DNA from: Arthrobacter sp. zg-Y1171 | GTDB lineage: Bacteria > Actinomycetota > Actinomycetes > Actinomycetales > Micrococcaceae | Assembly (NCBI RefSeq): GCF_025244845.1 | Contig: NZ_CP104264.1 | Coordinates: forward strand, 2,418,001 to 2,482,000 | Length of the DNA: 64,000 nucleotides | Direction: 5' to 3' | Shown: positions 43,171-51,864 of the stretch, piece by piece | Layout of the letters: each line of letters opens with the position of its first letter | Numbering within the stretch: position 1 is the stretch's first letter | Made by a program: the position numbers and the translations under genes | Notes under the pieces: model-generated | Database searches by the model: none | Told to the model about the DNA's origin: nothing | What the model saw: only the letters and a program-made list of their open reading frames with translations

Positions 43171-44646
43171 ATGAGTTCCAATCCATCCGACCGCGGGGAC
43201 AACCCGCAGGATCCGCTGTCCGAAATGCTCGCGCGCCTGTTCGGCGCCGGCGGCGCGGGCGGCATGGATCCTACCGAGCTGGCAAAGGCGGCCGGGCTGC
43301 CCTCGGACCCCAACGCCATGGCCATGATTTTCCAGCAGGTCCAGGCCATGTTCAGCGCTTCTTCGGACGGTCCGGTGAACTGGCAGCTGGCCAAGGACAA
43401 CGCCCGGCGGGTGGCGGCAACCGGCAGCGACCCTTCCACGGGCCCGACGGCGGCCCGCGAGGTTGACGAGGCGCTGCACCTGGCTGAACTCTGGCTGGAT
43501 CCGGCCACCGATTTCGCGTCCACCGGCAGCCTGGGCCGCGCCTGGTCGCGGGCGGAGTGGGTTGAAGCCACGATGGATTCCTGGCGCCGCCTGACGGAAC
43601 CGGTGGCGGTGAGCATTTCGGAAGCCCTGTCCAATGCCATCACCACGCAGATGCCCGAAGAGATGAAGTCCATGATGGGCGGGGCGTCCTCCATGCTCGC
43701 CAACATGGGCGGAGCAATGTTCGGCATCCAGCTCGGCCAGGCCGTGGGGGCACTGTCCAAGGAAGTGGTGAGCTCCACCGACATCGGCCTGCCCCTCGCG
43801 GCCGGAACCATGGCACTGCTGCCCGCCAACGTTGCAGCCTTCGGCGAAGGCCTGGATATCCCTGAAGCGGAAATCCGCCTGTACCTTGCCGTTCGGGAAG
43901 CAGCTCATGCCCGTCTCTTCGCACAGGCTCCGTGGCTGGCGTCCCACCTCTTCGGCACCATCGAAAGCTACGCCCGCGGCATCCACATCGATATGTCCAA
44001 GATCGAGGAAGCCGCCCGGGAGATCGACCCCGCCAATCCCGAGTCCATCCAGGCCGCCTTGTCCGGCGGAGTGTTCCAGCCCCAGCGCACACCGGCCCAG
44101 GATGCCGCCCTTGAACGGCTGGAGACCGCCCTGGCCCTGGTGGAGGGCTGGGTGGACGAGGTCACGGCCGCTGCCACGGCGAACCTGCCCTCGGCGGGGG
44201 CCCTTCGGGAAATGATCCGCCGGCGCCGTGCCAGCGGTGGTCCCGCTGAGCACACGTTCGCTTCCCTGGTGGGCCTGGAGCTGCGGCCGCGGCGGCTGCG
44301 CGATGCCGCTGCACTCTGGGCGCATCTCACGGAGGAACGCGGCATTGAGGGCCGCGATGCCATCTGGCAGCACCCGGATCTCCTGCCGACCTCGGAGGAC
44401 CTCGACGATCCCCAGGGCTTCAGCCGGCGGCGTGAACTTCTCGAAGCGGCCGACTCCGACGTTGATGCCGCACTGAAGCGCCTCCTCGACGGCGGCTTCG
44501 ACACGCCGGCCGACGAATCAGGCTCTGAAGAAAAGGGTTCCGGGGAAACTGCGACGGATACGCCGGCCGCCGAAAACACCGACGAGGGTTTGGGCGGCGG
44601 CCCGGACAAGACTGACGGCGACGACGGAAAGCCCGGCGCCAGCTAG
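43171..44646 (+). CDS. DUF2342 zinc-dependent metalloprotease-like protein
   Basis: Protein of 491 residues of the DUF2342 family (M. tuberculosis Rv3195 type), a helical relative of zincin metalloproteases annotated as zinc-dependent metalloprotease or coenzyme F420-linked hydrolase. Family segments: DPLSEMLARLFGAGGAGG, LWLDPATDFASTGSLGRAWS, GIQLGQAVGALSKEVVSSTD, LAVREAAHARLFAQAPWLAS (metal-type His) and LRPRRLRDAAALWAHL. The C-terminus is acidic and repetitive. ATG 43171 agrees with family starts. Divergent from the YlbL-type gene, the usual arrangement. Enzymatic activity is unproven. Confidence 0.88.
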   Translation: MSSNPSDRGDNPQDPLSEMLARLFGAGGAGGMDPTELAKAAGLPSDPNAMAMIFQQVQAMFSASSDGPVNWQLAKDNARRVAATGSDPSTGPTAAREVDEALHLAELWLDPATDFASTGSLGRAWSRAEWVEATMDSWRRLTEPVAVSISEALSNAITTQMPEEMKSMMGGASSMLANMGGAMFGIQLGQAVGALSKEVVSSTDIGLPLAAGTMALLPANVAAFGEGLDIPEAEIRLYLAVREAAHARLFAQAPWLASHLFGTIESYARGIHIDMSKIEEAAREIDPANPESIQAALSGGVFQPQRTPAQDAALERLETALALVEGWVDEVTAAATANLPSAGALREMIRRRRASGGPAEHTFASLVGLELRPRRLRDAAALWAHLTEERGIEGRDAIWQHPDLLPTSEDLDDPQGFSRRRELLEAADSDVDAALKRLLDGGFDTPADESGSEEKGSGETATDTPAAENTDEGLGGGPDKTDGDDGKPGAS

Positions 44647-44662
44647 CTGACCGGCAGCACCC

Positions 44663-44700
44663 GCAGCTGCTCCAGAGGCAACAGCCTCTGGAGCAGCTGC
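44663..44700. terminator. Perfect 17-bp hairpin between converging genes
   Basis: Arms 44663-44679 and 44684-44700 with an AACA tetraloop, placed 17 nt after the DUF2342 stop and 13 nt after the opposing metallopeptidase stop. Followed by GTTTAA on the plus strand. A bidirectional terminator is very likely. Confidence 0.8.
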
Positions 44701-44713
44701 GTTTAAGGACCGG

Positions 44714-45298
44714 TTAGTCCTCCCCCATCTCGCCCTTCAGGCCGCGGGCGCTGGCGAACGCTGCTCCGGAGAGAAAGGCCTTGGCGGTCTCCGTCTGCGG
44801 ATAGCTTTCCAGCAGGCGCCAGAACGCCGGGCCGTGCGAGGGCACCAGCAAGTGGGCGAGTTCATGAAGCAGCACGTAGTCGATGACCCATTCGGGCATG
44901 CCCTGCAGCTTGTCGGAAAGCCGGATGGTTCCCCTGCCGGGCGTGGCCGATCCCCAGCGCGAGTTCTGGTTGCTTACCCAGCGGACGGACTGCGGGCGGG
45001 CACGGCCGGAGAGGTAGGTCCGGGATAGTTCCGCGGCGCGCAGCATCAGCTCGCTCTCACTGGTTTCCGGATCCGGCACACCGGCCGAGCGCTCTTCCAG
45101 CCGCGCCACCATCCGCCGTACCCATTCCGCCTCCTGCGCTGTGGAAAAATGCGCGGGGATGGAAATCAGCGCCACCCCGTCACGGAAGACGGCGTTGACC
45201 GTCCGCTTCCGCCGGGCGGACCGGCGGACCTGGATCGGTATTCCGGTGCTGGTGGTGGCCGGGATGGAAACGTCGGCGGTCCGGTGCGGGGAAGGCAT
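44714..45298 (-). CDS. YgjP/SprT-like M48-type metallopeptidase
   Basis: Protein of 194 residues of the YgjP (DUF45) family of zinc metallopeptidases. The metal site HExxH is in DYVLLHELAHLLVPSHGPAFW, and the family core RWVSNQNSRWGSATPGRGTI and LSDKLQGMPEWVIDY is complete. Related domains are found in SprT/Spartan proteases that handle DNA-protein crosslinks, but YgjP proteins themselves have no settled substrate. Convergent with the DUF2342 gene, divergent from the ThiF-like gene. Confidence 0.9.
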   Translation of the reverse strand: MPSPHRTADVSIPATTSTGIPIQVRRSARRKRTVNAVFRDGVALISIPAHFSTAQEAEWVRRMVARLEERSAGVPDPETSESELMLRAAELSRTYLSGRARPQSVRWVSNQNSRWGSATPGRGTIRLSDKLQGMPEWVIDYVLLHELAHLLVPSHGPAFWRLLESYPQTETAKAFLSGAAFASARGLKGEMGED

Positions 45299-45476
45299 AT
45301 TCCAAGCCTAGCCGCCGTCGCCGGGGGCCCTGCAGCCTGTGGATAACCCGGAACGGCTGCGAACGCCGTGCCAGCATGGTCAGCAGCCCGGCTGTTCGGA
45401 CAGTGCCGGCAGCCCGGCGGGCAAGGGCGGGCAAGGCTGGCAACACGCAGGAAGAACCGGACTACGGGAGCAGGCC

Positions 45477-46580
45477 ATGCGGATCAATCCTGGAATTCAT
45501 GTGCTGGAAGTTTCACCGGGCGCCCGGCAACTGGGGATCGGCTCAGGATCCCTGCTGCTGCGCAACCTCCAGGACGCCGACGTCGCTTTTCTGGCGGCAC
45601 TGCGTCAAGGCGTTCCGGACGGTGCTGAAGCGGCCACCGCAGCAGGACTGTCCCTCCCGCCGGACCGGGCAGCGTCGCTCCTGCAGGTCCTGGGACCGTT
45701 GCTGGTACCGCAGGAGGGAACCGCGGATCCCATTCCCTCCCTGCGCTCGGAACGCCTCCTCCCGGACGCACAGCGTCTTTCGTCCGCCTATCGCGTCAAC
45801 GGCGAGGAATCGATCCGGCGGCGGGCCGGTGCGGCCGTCTCCGTGGATGGACTGGGCCGCACGGGAGCCCTGGTGGCACGCACGCTTGCCTCCGCAGGCA
45901 TTGGCACCCTGCTGCTCACCGACCCCGGGGTGGTGTGCCCGGCAGATGTCGGCCCGGCCTATGCCATGACCGATATCGGAATGAACCGGGCAGCCGCCGT
46001 CAAACGGCACCTGTTCCGGATCGACCCCACCCTTCAGGTGCTGGCGATGGCGCCGGGCGGAAGCCGCCAGGTCCCGCCCGCAGTGGATCTGGCGGTAACT
46101 CTCCGCGCGGTCGGGGCCGGTCCCGGACGGCCGGGACGGCAGTCGGATCTGCCGGACGGTGACGAGGGTGTTCCCCGACTGGTACTGACCGCCCAGGAAG
46201 GCGGATGGGATATCGGCCCGTTGGTGGTTCCGGGCGTCACACCCTGCCTGGAATGCCTGGACCGGCACCGGGCAGACACCGATCCGGGGTGGTACGCCGC
46301 ATTGGAAGCCCTGACTGCGGACAAGGATAAAGCCCCCGGGCAGGAGCGTGCGGGCACGCCCGACTCGTCTGGTCCCTCGGGCGAGGAACTTGCCGGCTCG
46401 GTCCTGGCCGCCGGAGCGGCGGCCATGGCGGCGCTGGTCTTCCTGGATGGAATCAATCAACCGGCTGTGTTCTCCGCGGTCCTGAGGCTGCGGACATCCG
46501 ACGGTTACCCGCAGCTGCGGAAACTGGACTACCACCCCGCCTGCGGCTGCCGTCTGCAACGCAGCAACCGGGTGGCGTAG
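45477..46580 (+). CDS. ThiF/MoeB-like (E1-like) family protein
   Basis: Protein of 367 residues. The central Rossmann part is E1-like: VSVDGLGRTGALVARTLASA (GxGxxG nucleotide loop), then LLLTDPGVVCPADVGPAYAM and DIGMNRAAAVKRHLFRIDP. Zinc-type pairs are present as PCLECLDRHR (CxxC) and HPACGCRLQ (CxC). N-terminal ~110 residues resemble the docking domains of E1-like enzymes in ribosomal-peptide modification, but no precursor peptide, YcaO or sulfur-carrier gene is nearby. In actinobacteria such a gene often lies beside uvrD2. Substrate unknown. Confidence 0.85.
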   Translation: MRINPGIHVLEVSPGARQLGIGSGSLLLRNLQDADVAFLAALRQGVPDGAEAATAAGLSLPPDRAASLLQVLGPLLVPQEGTADPIPSLRSERLLPDAQRLSSAYRVNGEESIRRRAGAAVSVDGLGRTGALVARTLASAGIGTLLLTDPGVVCPADVGPAYAMTDIGMNRAAAVKRHLFRIDPTLQVLAMAPGGSRQVPPAVDLAVTLRAVGAGPGRPGRQSDLPDGDEGVPRLVLTAQEGGWDIGPLVVPGVTPCLECLDRHRADTDPGWYAALEALTADKDKAPGQERAGTPDSSGPSGEELAGSVLAAGAAAMAALVFLDGINQPAVFSAVLRLRTSDGYPQLRKLDYHPACGCRLQRSNRVA

Positions 46581-46596
46581 CCGGCGCCCAAGGCCC

Positions 46597-46675
46597 GGCG
46601 GCCAGGTCCGGCAGCCAGGTCCGGCGGCCAGGTCCGGCAGCCAGGTCCGGCGGCCAGGTCCGGCAGCTAGGCTCC
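46597..46675. repeat. 13-bp tandem repeat array between ThiF-like gene and uvrD2
   Basis: Five exact-length units of GGCRGCCAGGTCC (46597-46661), alternating G and A at the fourth base, and a degenerate sixth unit to 46675 that contains the uvrD2 stop codon. A minisatellite, with 26-bp higher-order period. Confidence 0.9.
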
Positions 46676-48793
46676 GGCGCTTTCCGCGAGTACCTTCAGT
46701 ACCGCTTCGCCGTAGCGCTCCAATTTCGACGGACCGACGCCGGGCAGGGTGGCCAGCCGGTTCAGTGACGGCGGCCGGTCTTCCGCGATGGCGACCAGAG
46801 TGGCGTCGGTGAACACCACAAAGGCCGGAATACCTGCTTCGGCGGCCGCCTCGCGGCGCCATTCCCGCAGCGCGTCGAAGGTAGCTTCCTCATAGGTCAC
46901 CGGGCAGTCCCCGCAGCGCCCGACCTTGCGTTCGGCGCCGGTGTTCAGCAGGGCACCGCAGCTGCGGCACTTCGCCGGCCCGGTGACCTTGCGCCGGGTC
47001 TGCTTCGCCGGTCCTGCCGTCCGTCCGGCGTCCCGCTCCGTACGGGGACGCAGTCCATCCAGGAAACGTGACGGTTTCCGGTTGGCACGCCCGCCCGGTG
47101 TCCGGGCCGTGGACCAGGACAGCGCCAGGTGTTCCCGCGCACGGGTAATACCCACGTAAAGCAGCCGCCGTTCCTCGTCGACGGCCTCCGGGGTATCGGC
47201 AAAGGAAATGGGCATCAAGCCTTCGCTCAGTCCAACCAGGAACACCGCATCCCACTCCAGGCCCTTAGCCGAGTGCAGGGACGCCAGGGTTACCCCCTGG
47301 ACCCGGGGTGCGTGCTGTGCCGCGGCGCGTTCCTCCAGTTCCGCCACGAAGTCCTGCATGGTGAAGATGCTGTCCGGGTCACGGGTCCGGGTGACCTGCA
47401 GCTCTTCGGCGAGCGCCACGAGCGCCGCCAGGGATTCCCACCGCTCCCGCGTGGCGCCGCCGCCTGTCGGCGCCTCGGACGTGTAGCCCAGGGAAGCCAG
47501 AATGTCCCGCACCATCTGGGGCACGGGCTCGTTGCCCACGGATCGGGACGCCGCACGGAGCTGCAGCACCGCGTCGCGGACTTCGCGGCGGGCGAAGAAC
47601 CGCTCGCCGCCACGCAGCTGGTAGCCGATACCGGCTGACGCCAGCGCCTGCTCATAGGCCTGCGACTGTCCGTTGGTACGGAAGAGGACGGCGATCTCGC
47701 TGGCCTGGACCCCCTGTTCAATCAGTGCCTTGATGGAGGAAGCCACGTGCGCGGCTTCCGCTTCGTCGTCGGCGCATTCGGTAAACGTCGGCTCCGGGCC
47801 GGCCGGCCGCTGCGCCACCAGCTCCAGCGGCGTCGGCCAGGCCGGTGCCGTCCGGTTCCGCTCCCCCTCGGCTGTGCGGGCCGCGAGGATCCGGTTCGCC
47901 AGGCCGACCACCTGCGGCGTGGAACGGTAATCGCGGACCAGCTTGACGACGTCGGCGCCGGGGAACCGCTTGGTGAAGTCCAGCAGGTGCCGCGGGGTGG
48001 CGCCGGTGAAGGAGTAGATGGTCTGGCTGGAATCGCCCACCACGCACAGTTCGTTGCGGGCGCCCAGCCACAGGTCCAGGAGCCGCTGCTGCAGCGGTGA
48101 AACGTCCTGGTACTCGTCCACCACGAAGTGCCGGTACTGGTCCCGCACCATGGCCGCCACCCGCTCGTCTTCCTGGAGGATCCCCACCATGATCAGCAGG
48201 ACGTCTTCGAAGTCGATGATGTTGCGGTCCACTTTTACGTCCTCGTAGGACTGGAAGATCCGCGAAATGGCCGTCAGGTCAAACCCTGCCGGGGGTTCCC
48301 GGTCCCCGGCGGCCCGCACGTAGCTGTCCGGGGTAAGCATGGAAACTTTCGCCCATTCGATTTCCGCGGCAACGTCGCGGATGGCGGCCCGGTCGGTGGA
48401 CAACCTCAGGCGCCGGGCGGCTTCCGCGATGATCTGGGCCTTGTGATCCAGCAGGCCGGGCATCGCTCCGCCGACGGTATGCGGCCAGAAATACTGCAGC
48501 TGCTTCAGCGCGGCAGCGTGGAATGTCCGTGCCTGGACGCCGCCGGCCCCGAGGTCCCGGAGCCTGGTGCGCATTTCCGCTGCGGCCCGCGCCGTGAAGG
48601 TAACCGCCAGCACCTGCTGCGGCTTGTAGACGCCGGTGGCCACGCCGTAGGCCATCCGGTGCGTGATGGCACGGGTCTTACCGGTTCCGGCACCCGCCAG
48701 GACGCAGAGGGGACCGGTAAGGGTGGTGGCTACTGCCCGTTGCTCGTCGTCGAGCCCTGCAAGGATTCGTGCTTCTGGTGATTCACTGCTCAT
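46667..48793 (-). CDS. uvrD2: ATP-dependent DNA helicase UvrD2
   Basis: Superfamily I 3'-5' helicase of 708 residues. Walker A VLAGAGTGKT (31-40), motif II FVVDEYQDVSPLQQRLLDL, motif III VVGDSSQTIYSFTGA, motif V TLASLHSAKGLEWDAVFLVG and motif VI YVGITRAREHLALSWS are present. A four-Cys zinc-like module (CRSCGALLNTGAERKVGRCGDC, split here over about 22 residues) and a C-terminal HRDC domain (last 80 residues) identify the UvrD2 subfamily of mycobacteria and relatives. ATG 48793 overlaps the nudC stop by 4 nt, so the two are co-translated. Confidence 0.95.
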   Translation of the reverse strand: MSSESPEARILAGLDDEQRAVATTLTGPLCVLAGAGTGKTRAITHRMAYGVATGVYKPQQVLAVTFTARAAAEMRTRLRDLGAGGVQARTFHAAALKQLQYFWPHTVGGAMPGLLDHKAQIIAEAARRLRLSTDRAAIRDVAAEIEWAKVSMLTPDSYVRAAGDREPPAGFDLTAISRIFQSYEDVKVDRNIIDFEDVLLIMVGILQEDERVAAMVRDQYRHFVVDEYQDVSPLQQRLLDLWLGARNELCVVGDSSQTIYSFTGATPRHLLDFTKRFPGADVVKLVRDYRSTPQVVGLANRILAARTAEGERNRTAPAWPTPLELVAQRPAGPEPTFTECADDEAEAAHVASSIKALIEQGVQASEIAVLFRTNGQSQAYEQALASAGIGYQLRGGERFFARREVRDAVLQLRAASRSVGNEPVPQMVRDILASLGYTSEAPTGGGATRERWESLAALVALAEELQVTRTRDPDSIFTMQDFVAELEERAAAQHAPRVQGVTLASLHSAKGLEWDAVFLVGLSEGLMPISFADTPEAVDEERRLLYVGITRAREHLALSWSTARTPGGRANRKPSRFLDGLRPRTERDAGRTAGPAKQTRRKVTGPAKCRSCGALLNTGAERKVGRCGDCPVTYEEATFDALREWRREAAAEAGIPAFVVFTDATLVAIAEDRPPSLNRLATLPGVGPSKLERYGEAVLKVLAESAGA

Positions 48794-49752
48794 GCGCGGG
48801 TGTTGGCCTCCGGTTCGGTAATGGTGCCGCCGTACCAGCGCTCGATCAGGTTCCGGGCGATGGAAATGGGGCCTGCAATGGTGATTTCGCCGCTGGCCAC
48901 GGCATCGGTGAGTTCCGTCCGGCTGAACCAGCGGACATCGGACATTTCGACGCCGTCGGCCTTCGCTTCCGCGTGCTCCGCGCGGGCGGTGAAGCCCAGC
49001 ATCAGTGAACACGGGAACGGCCACGGCTGCGAACCGAGGTATTGCGGGCTGTGGACAACCACGTTGGACTCTTCAGCCACCTCGCGGATGACGGCGGCCT
49101 CCAGCGATTCCCCGGGCTCAACGAAACCGGCGAGGGTGGAATACCGGTTCCCCGCCCAGGCAGCGGCCGAACCAAGCAGGATGCGGTCCTGCTCGTCGAT
49201 AACGGCAACGATGATCGCGGGGTCTGTGCGCGGGAAGTGGGAGCTGCCGTCCTCGGGACAGCGGCGGACCCAGCCTCCCTGCTCCGGAACAGTCCGCGCA
49301 CCGCAGCGCGGGCAGTGGGTGTGCACGGAATGCCAGTTGGCGATGGAAGCTGCCTCGACGAACAGTCCTGCGTCCAGGGCACCCAGATGGGTTGCGGCTT
49401 CACGCAGGCTCACCCAGGCGGCGCCTTCCACGGCGAGCGCTTCATCCGGCTCGGGCAGGGTCACCAGCACGACGTCGGTCCCCAGCGGCACCTGCGCATC
49501 TTCGAGGGTCCGGCCCAGATAGACGGGAACGTCGCCAAAGCCCGCCGCAGGCGGTTCAAAGAGCACCAGGGCGCCGTCGCGGACGAGGGTCCGGCCTGTT
49601 GCCAGGTACATGACCCGGGTTCCGCCGTCGGCACGGATTGTTTCGAAGAGATCCGGTGCCACGCGGCGCTCGGAGCCCCGATCCACGGCCGTGCGCGCCA
49701 GCGGTAATAAACCCAAGGGAGTTGCTTCTGCTGCCGGTGCCGGGATACTCAT
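48790..49752 (-). CDS. nudC: NADH pyrophosphatase / NAD-cap decapping hydrolase NudC
   Basis: Nudix enzyme of 320 residues that hydrolyses NAD(H) and removes NAD caps from RNA. It has a zinc ribbon with Cys pairs HCPRCGARTVPEQGGWVRRC and the Nudix box GFVEPGESLEAAVIREVAEE (about residue 220-243), followed by the NudC-specific SQPWPFPCSLMLGFTA motif. ATG 49752 is the likely start. It is first gene of the nudC-uvrD2 unit (M. tuberculosis Rv3199c-Rv3198c), divergent from the phosphotransferase gene. Confidence 0.96.
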   Translation of the reverse strand: MSIPAPAAEATPLGLLPLARTAVDRGSERRVAPDLFETIRADGGTRVMYLATGRTLVRDGALVLFEPPAAGFGDVPVYLGRTLEDAQVPLGTDVVLVTLPEPDEALAVEGAAWVSLREAATHLGALDAGLFVEAASIANWHSVHTHCPRCGARTVPEQGGWVRRCPEDGSSHFPRTDPAIIVAVIDEQDRILLGSAAAWAGNRYSTLAGFVEPGESLEAAVIREVAEESNVVVHSPQYLGSQPWPFPCSLMLGFTARAEHAEAKADGVEMSDVRWFSRTELTDAVASGEITIAGPISIARNLIERWYGGTITEPEANTRA

Positions 49753-49894
49753 ACCACCTACCGTACTGACTCCCTCCCCCCAAACTGTAGTTGGCCCCGG
49801 GCACCGTCCCCGGTCTGAGGTTTTCCTCACGGTTTGGGCGACTCGCCGCCCGCCAATGGTTATTCGGACCACATCTGCCCCTACGGTTGAAGAT

Positions 49895-51313
49895 GTGAAA
49901 CGGACCCCCATGGAATTGGCTGCAATGGCCAGCGCTGCCGTCCCAGGGCTGACCCCTACCGGCGTTGCCGGTTCCCCGGACGACGCTGCGGATTTTGACG
50001 CGGCGCTGCTGCTTGACGACGCCGGGCGCAGGTGGCGCGTCCGGTCCCCCAAACACCTCGAGGCCAGTATGCGCCTGGAGACCGAGCTGCTGGTCCTGCG
50101 CACATTTGTCCCGGCGGTGAGGGCCGAATTGCCGTTCGCGCTGCCGTATGTTGCCGGCACCGTCCGCCAAGGCGAGCTATGCACTTTTGTCTATTCCCAC
50201 CTGCCGGGCGCCCTCCGGAGCATTGATGCCCTGGTGACGGCCGGGAGTTCGGTCGCCATGGAGATCGGCCGGGCCATGGCCGCGATCCACGCCATTCCCC
50301 GGGAACTGGTCACCTCCGCGGACCTGCCGAGTTACAGCGCCAACGAGTTCCGGCAGCGGCGCCTGAACGAGCTGGACCAGGCGGCCACCACCGGCAAGAT
50401 CCCCGCTGTACTGCTGCGGCGCTGGGAGCACGCGCTGGAAGACGTCTCGCTGTGGCGTTTCAAGCCCACCGTGGTCCACGGCGACCTGCATGAAGACAAC
50501 ATCCTGCTGACCGGCGAACGGGTCAGTGCGGTCACCGGCTGGACCGACCTCCGGGTGGGCGACCCGGCAGATGATTTTGCGTGGTTGATCGCGGCCAACG
50601 ATCCCCGGTTCACGGAGACCGTGCACGCTGCCTATTTGGAAGCCAGCAACGATCCCGAGGATCCGCACCTGATCCGCCGGGCAGCTTTGTCTGCGGAATT
50701 CGCCCTCGCGCAGTGGCTGGTGCGCGGCGTCGCCGCAGAGAACTCCACCATGGTCGACGAAGCCGTGGAGATGCTCGGCACCCTCGAAGAAGACGTACTG
50801 GCCCAGGAAGCGTCGGACCGGCGGGACAGCCAGGCCCGCGCTGCCGACGCCCGGGCAGCGGAAGCCGACGCCGCTGCCGCGGCGGCCGCCCGGCCGGCTG
50901 CCGCCAAGGTTACCGTTGTCCCCATTGCTCCGGACGCGGCACCCGCGGCGTCAGGCGCAAACGACTCCGCCCCGGACACCGGCAGTGTCAACCGCGTGGT
51001 CGATACCGGCACAGGGTCGGACACGGAAAACGGCACCGAAACCGCAATGGCAACGGCAACGGACCGCCCGGAACCTGATGAGAGTGTGCGGGGAACCGTA
51101 GCCCCCGACGAAGGAACACCAGGGGAAGCCGCAGCGGATGAAGCCGCAGCTTCCGGTGTGGACACCGGCTCCGGAAACGATCCGGAAACCGGTGCTGCAT
51201 CCGAGGCGGACAACGCTTCCGGGGACGCCGCATCCCGCGATGGACAGTCCGACACGAGCCAGCCGGGGACCGAAACAACGGCCCTCCCGCTGACCCCGGT
51301 CCCGGAGAAGTAG
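49895..51313 (+). CDS. APH-fold phosphotransferase with acidic low-complexity tail
   Basis: Protein of 472 residues. The kinase-like fold (about 1-300) resembles macrolide 2'-phosphotransferases: VVHGDLHEDNILLTGE is the catalytic loop (Asp base near residue 200) and GWTDLRVGDPADDFAWL is the metal-loop region, where the usual IDW order is changed to WTD. Beyond residue 305 comes an Ala/Glu/Asp/Thr-rich, repetitive tail of about 160 residues with no fold. GTG 49895 is chosen over ATG 49910 for agreement with the family start. Substrate unknown; resistance is not implied. Ends in a strong terminator. Confidence 0.8.
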   Translation: MKRTPMELAAMASAAVPGLTPTGVAGSPDDAADFDAALLLDDAGRRWRVRSPKHLEASMRLETELLVLRTFVPAVRAELPFALPYVAGTVRQGELCTFVYSHLPGALRSIDALVTAGSSVAMEIGRAMAAIHAIPRELVTSADLPSYSANEFRQRRLNELDQAATTGKIPAVLLRRWEHALEDVSLWRFKPTVVHGDLHEDNILLTGERVSAVTGWTDLRVGDPADDFAWLIAANDPRFTETVHAAYLEASNDPEDPHLIRRAALSAEFALAQWLVRGVAAENSTMVDEAVEMLGTLEEDVLAQEASDRRDSQARAADARAAEADAAAAAAARPAAAKVTVVPIAPDAAPAASGANDSAPDTGSVNRVVDTGTGSDTENGTETAMATATDRPEPDESVRGTVAPDEGTPGEAAADEAAASGVDTGSGNDPETGAASEADNASGDAASRDGQSDTSQPGTETTALPLTPVPEK

Positions 51314-51333
51314 CCCAGCACGCCTACGCTCGG

Positions 51334-51371
51334 GTGCCCCGCCGAATTCCGGCGGGGCACCTTTTTCTTTT
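51334..51371 (+). terminator. Intrinsic terminator of the phosphotransferase gene
   Basis: An 11-bp perfect stem (51334-51344 with 51350-51360), 5-nt loop, then CTTTTTCTTTT. Textbook rho-independent terminator 20 nt after the stop. Confidence 0.92.
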
Positions 51372-51404
51372 AAGAGCTATTGCAATGTCTCGGTTCCTGC
51401 CCTA

Positions 51405-51428
51405 GGTTAGTTACATCAGTAATGAACC
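51405..51428. promoter_or_regulatory. 24-bp imperfect dyad, probable GntR/YtrA-type operator
   Basis: GGTT-N2-TTAC-N4-GTAA-N2-AACC is symmetrical at sixteen of twenty-four positions and sits 56-79 nt before the GntR start. It fits an operator for the encoded regulator. Confidence 0.6.
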
Positions 51429-51483
51429 AAGTAAGTAGCGAACCAGGGACGTGCGTCCCCGGGGCGAAACCACAGGAGCCGCT

Positions 51484-51864
51484 TTGATAGATGACAGCAG
51501 GCCGATCTTCCAGCAGATCGCCGAACGCGTCGAAGGCGACATCCTTGACGAAACCCTCAAGGAGGAGAGCCAGGTGCCTTCCACCAATGAGTTCGCGGCC
51601 TTTTACCGGATCAACCCGGCGACGGCGGCCAAGGGCATCAACCTCCTTGTGGATGAGGGAATCCTCTATAAGCGCAGGGGCATCGGTATGTTCGTGGCGC
51701 CCGGAGCCAGGGAAGCCGTCCTCAAAAAGCGGCGGGAACAGTTTTATGAGCAGTACGTCCGTCCGTTGACAATCGAAGCGCGGAAGCTGGGTATTGACGG
51801 CACCCAGCTCGCCGGATTGATTCAGCGCAGCGCCGTCGACACCGAAGGGAGCATGGCGCCATGA
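51484..51864 (+). CDS. GntR-family regulator, YtrA type
   Basis: Small regulator of 126 residues. A winged helix occupies residues ~5-75 (PIFQQIAERVEGDILDETLK, QVPSTNEFAAFYRINPATAA, NLLVDEGILYKRRGIGMFV) and a short helical tail of about 45 residues replaces the usual large effector domain; this is the YtrA subfamily, normally a repressor of its own ABC transporter operon. TTG 51484 is chosen because AGGAG lies 5-6 nt upstream. It overlaps the ATPase gene by 4 nt (ATGA). Confidence 0.92.
   Translation: MIDDSRPIFQQIAERVEGDILDETLKEESQVPSTNEFAAFYRINPATAAKGINLLVDEGILYKRRGIGMFVAPGAREAVLKKRREQFYEQYVRPLTIEARKLGIDGTQLAGLIQRSAVDTEGSMAP

Noticed and set aside
46597..46675. CRISPR array
   Set aside because: Repeats of 13 bp run without spacers and there are no cas genes; it is a minisatellite.
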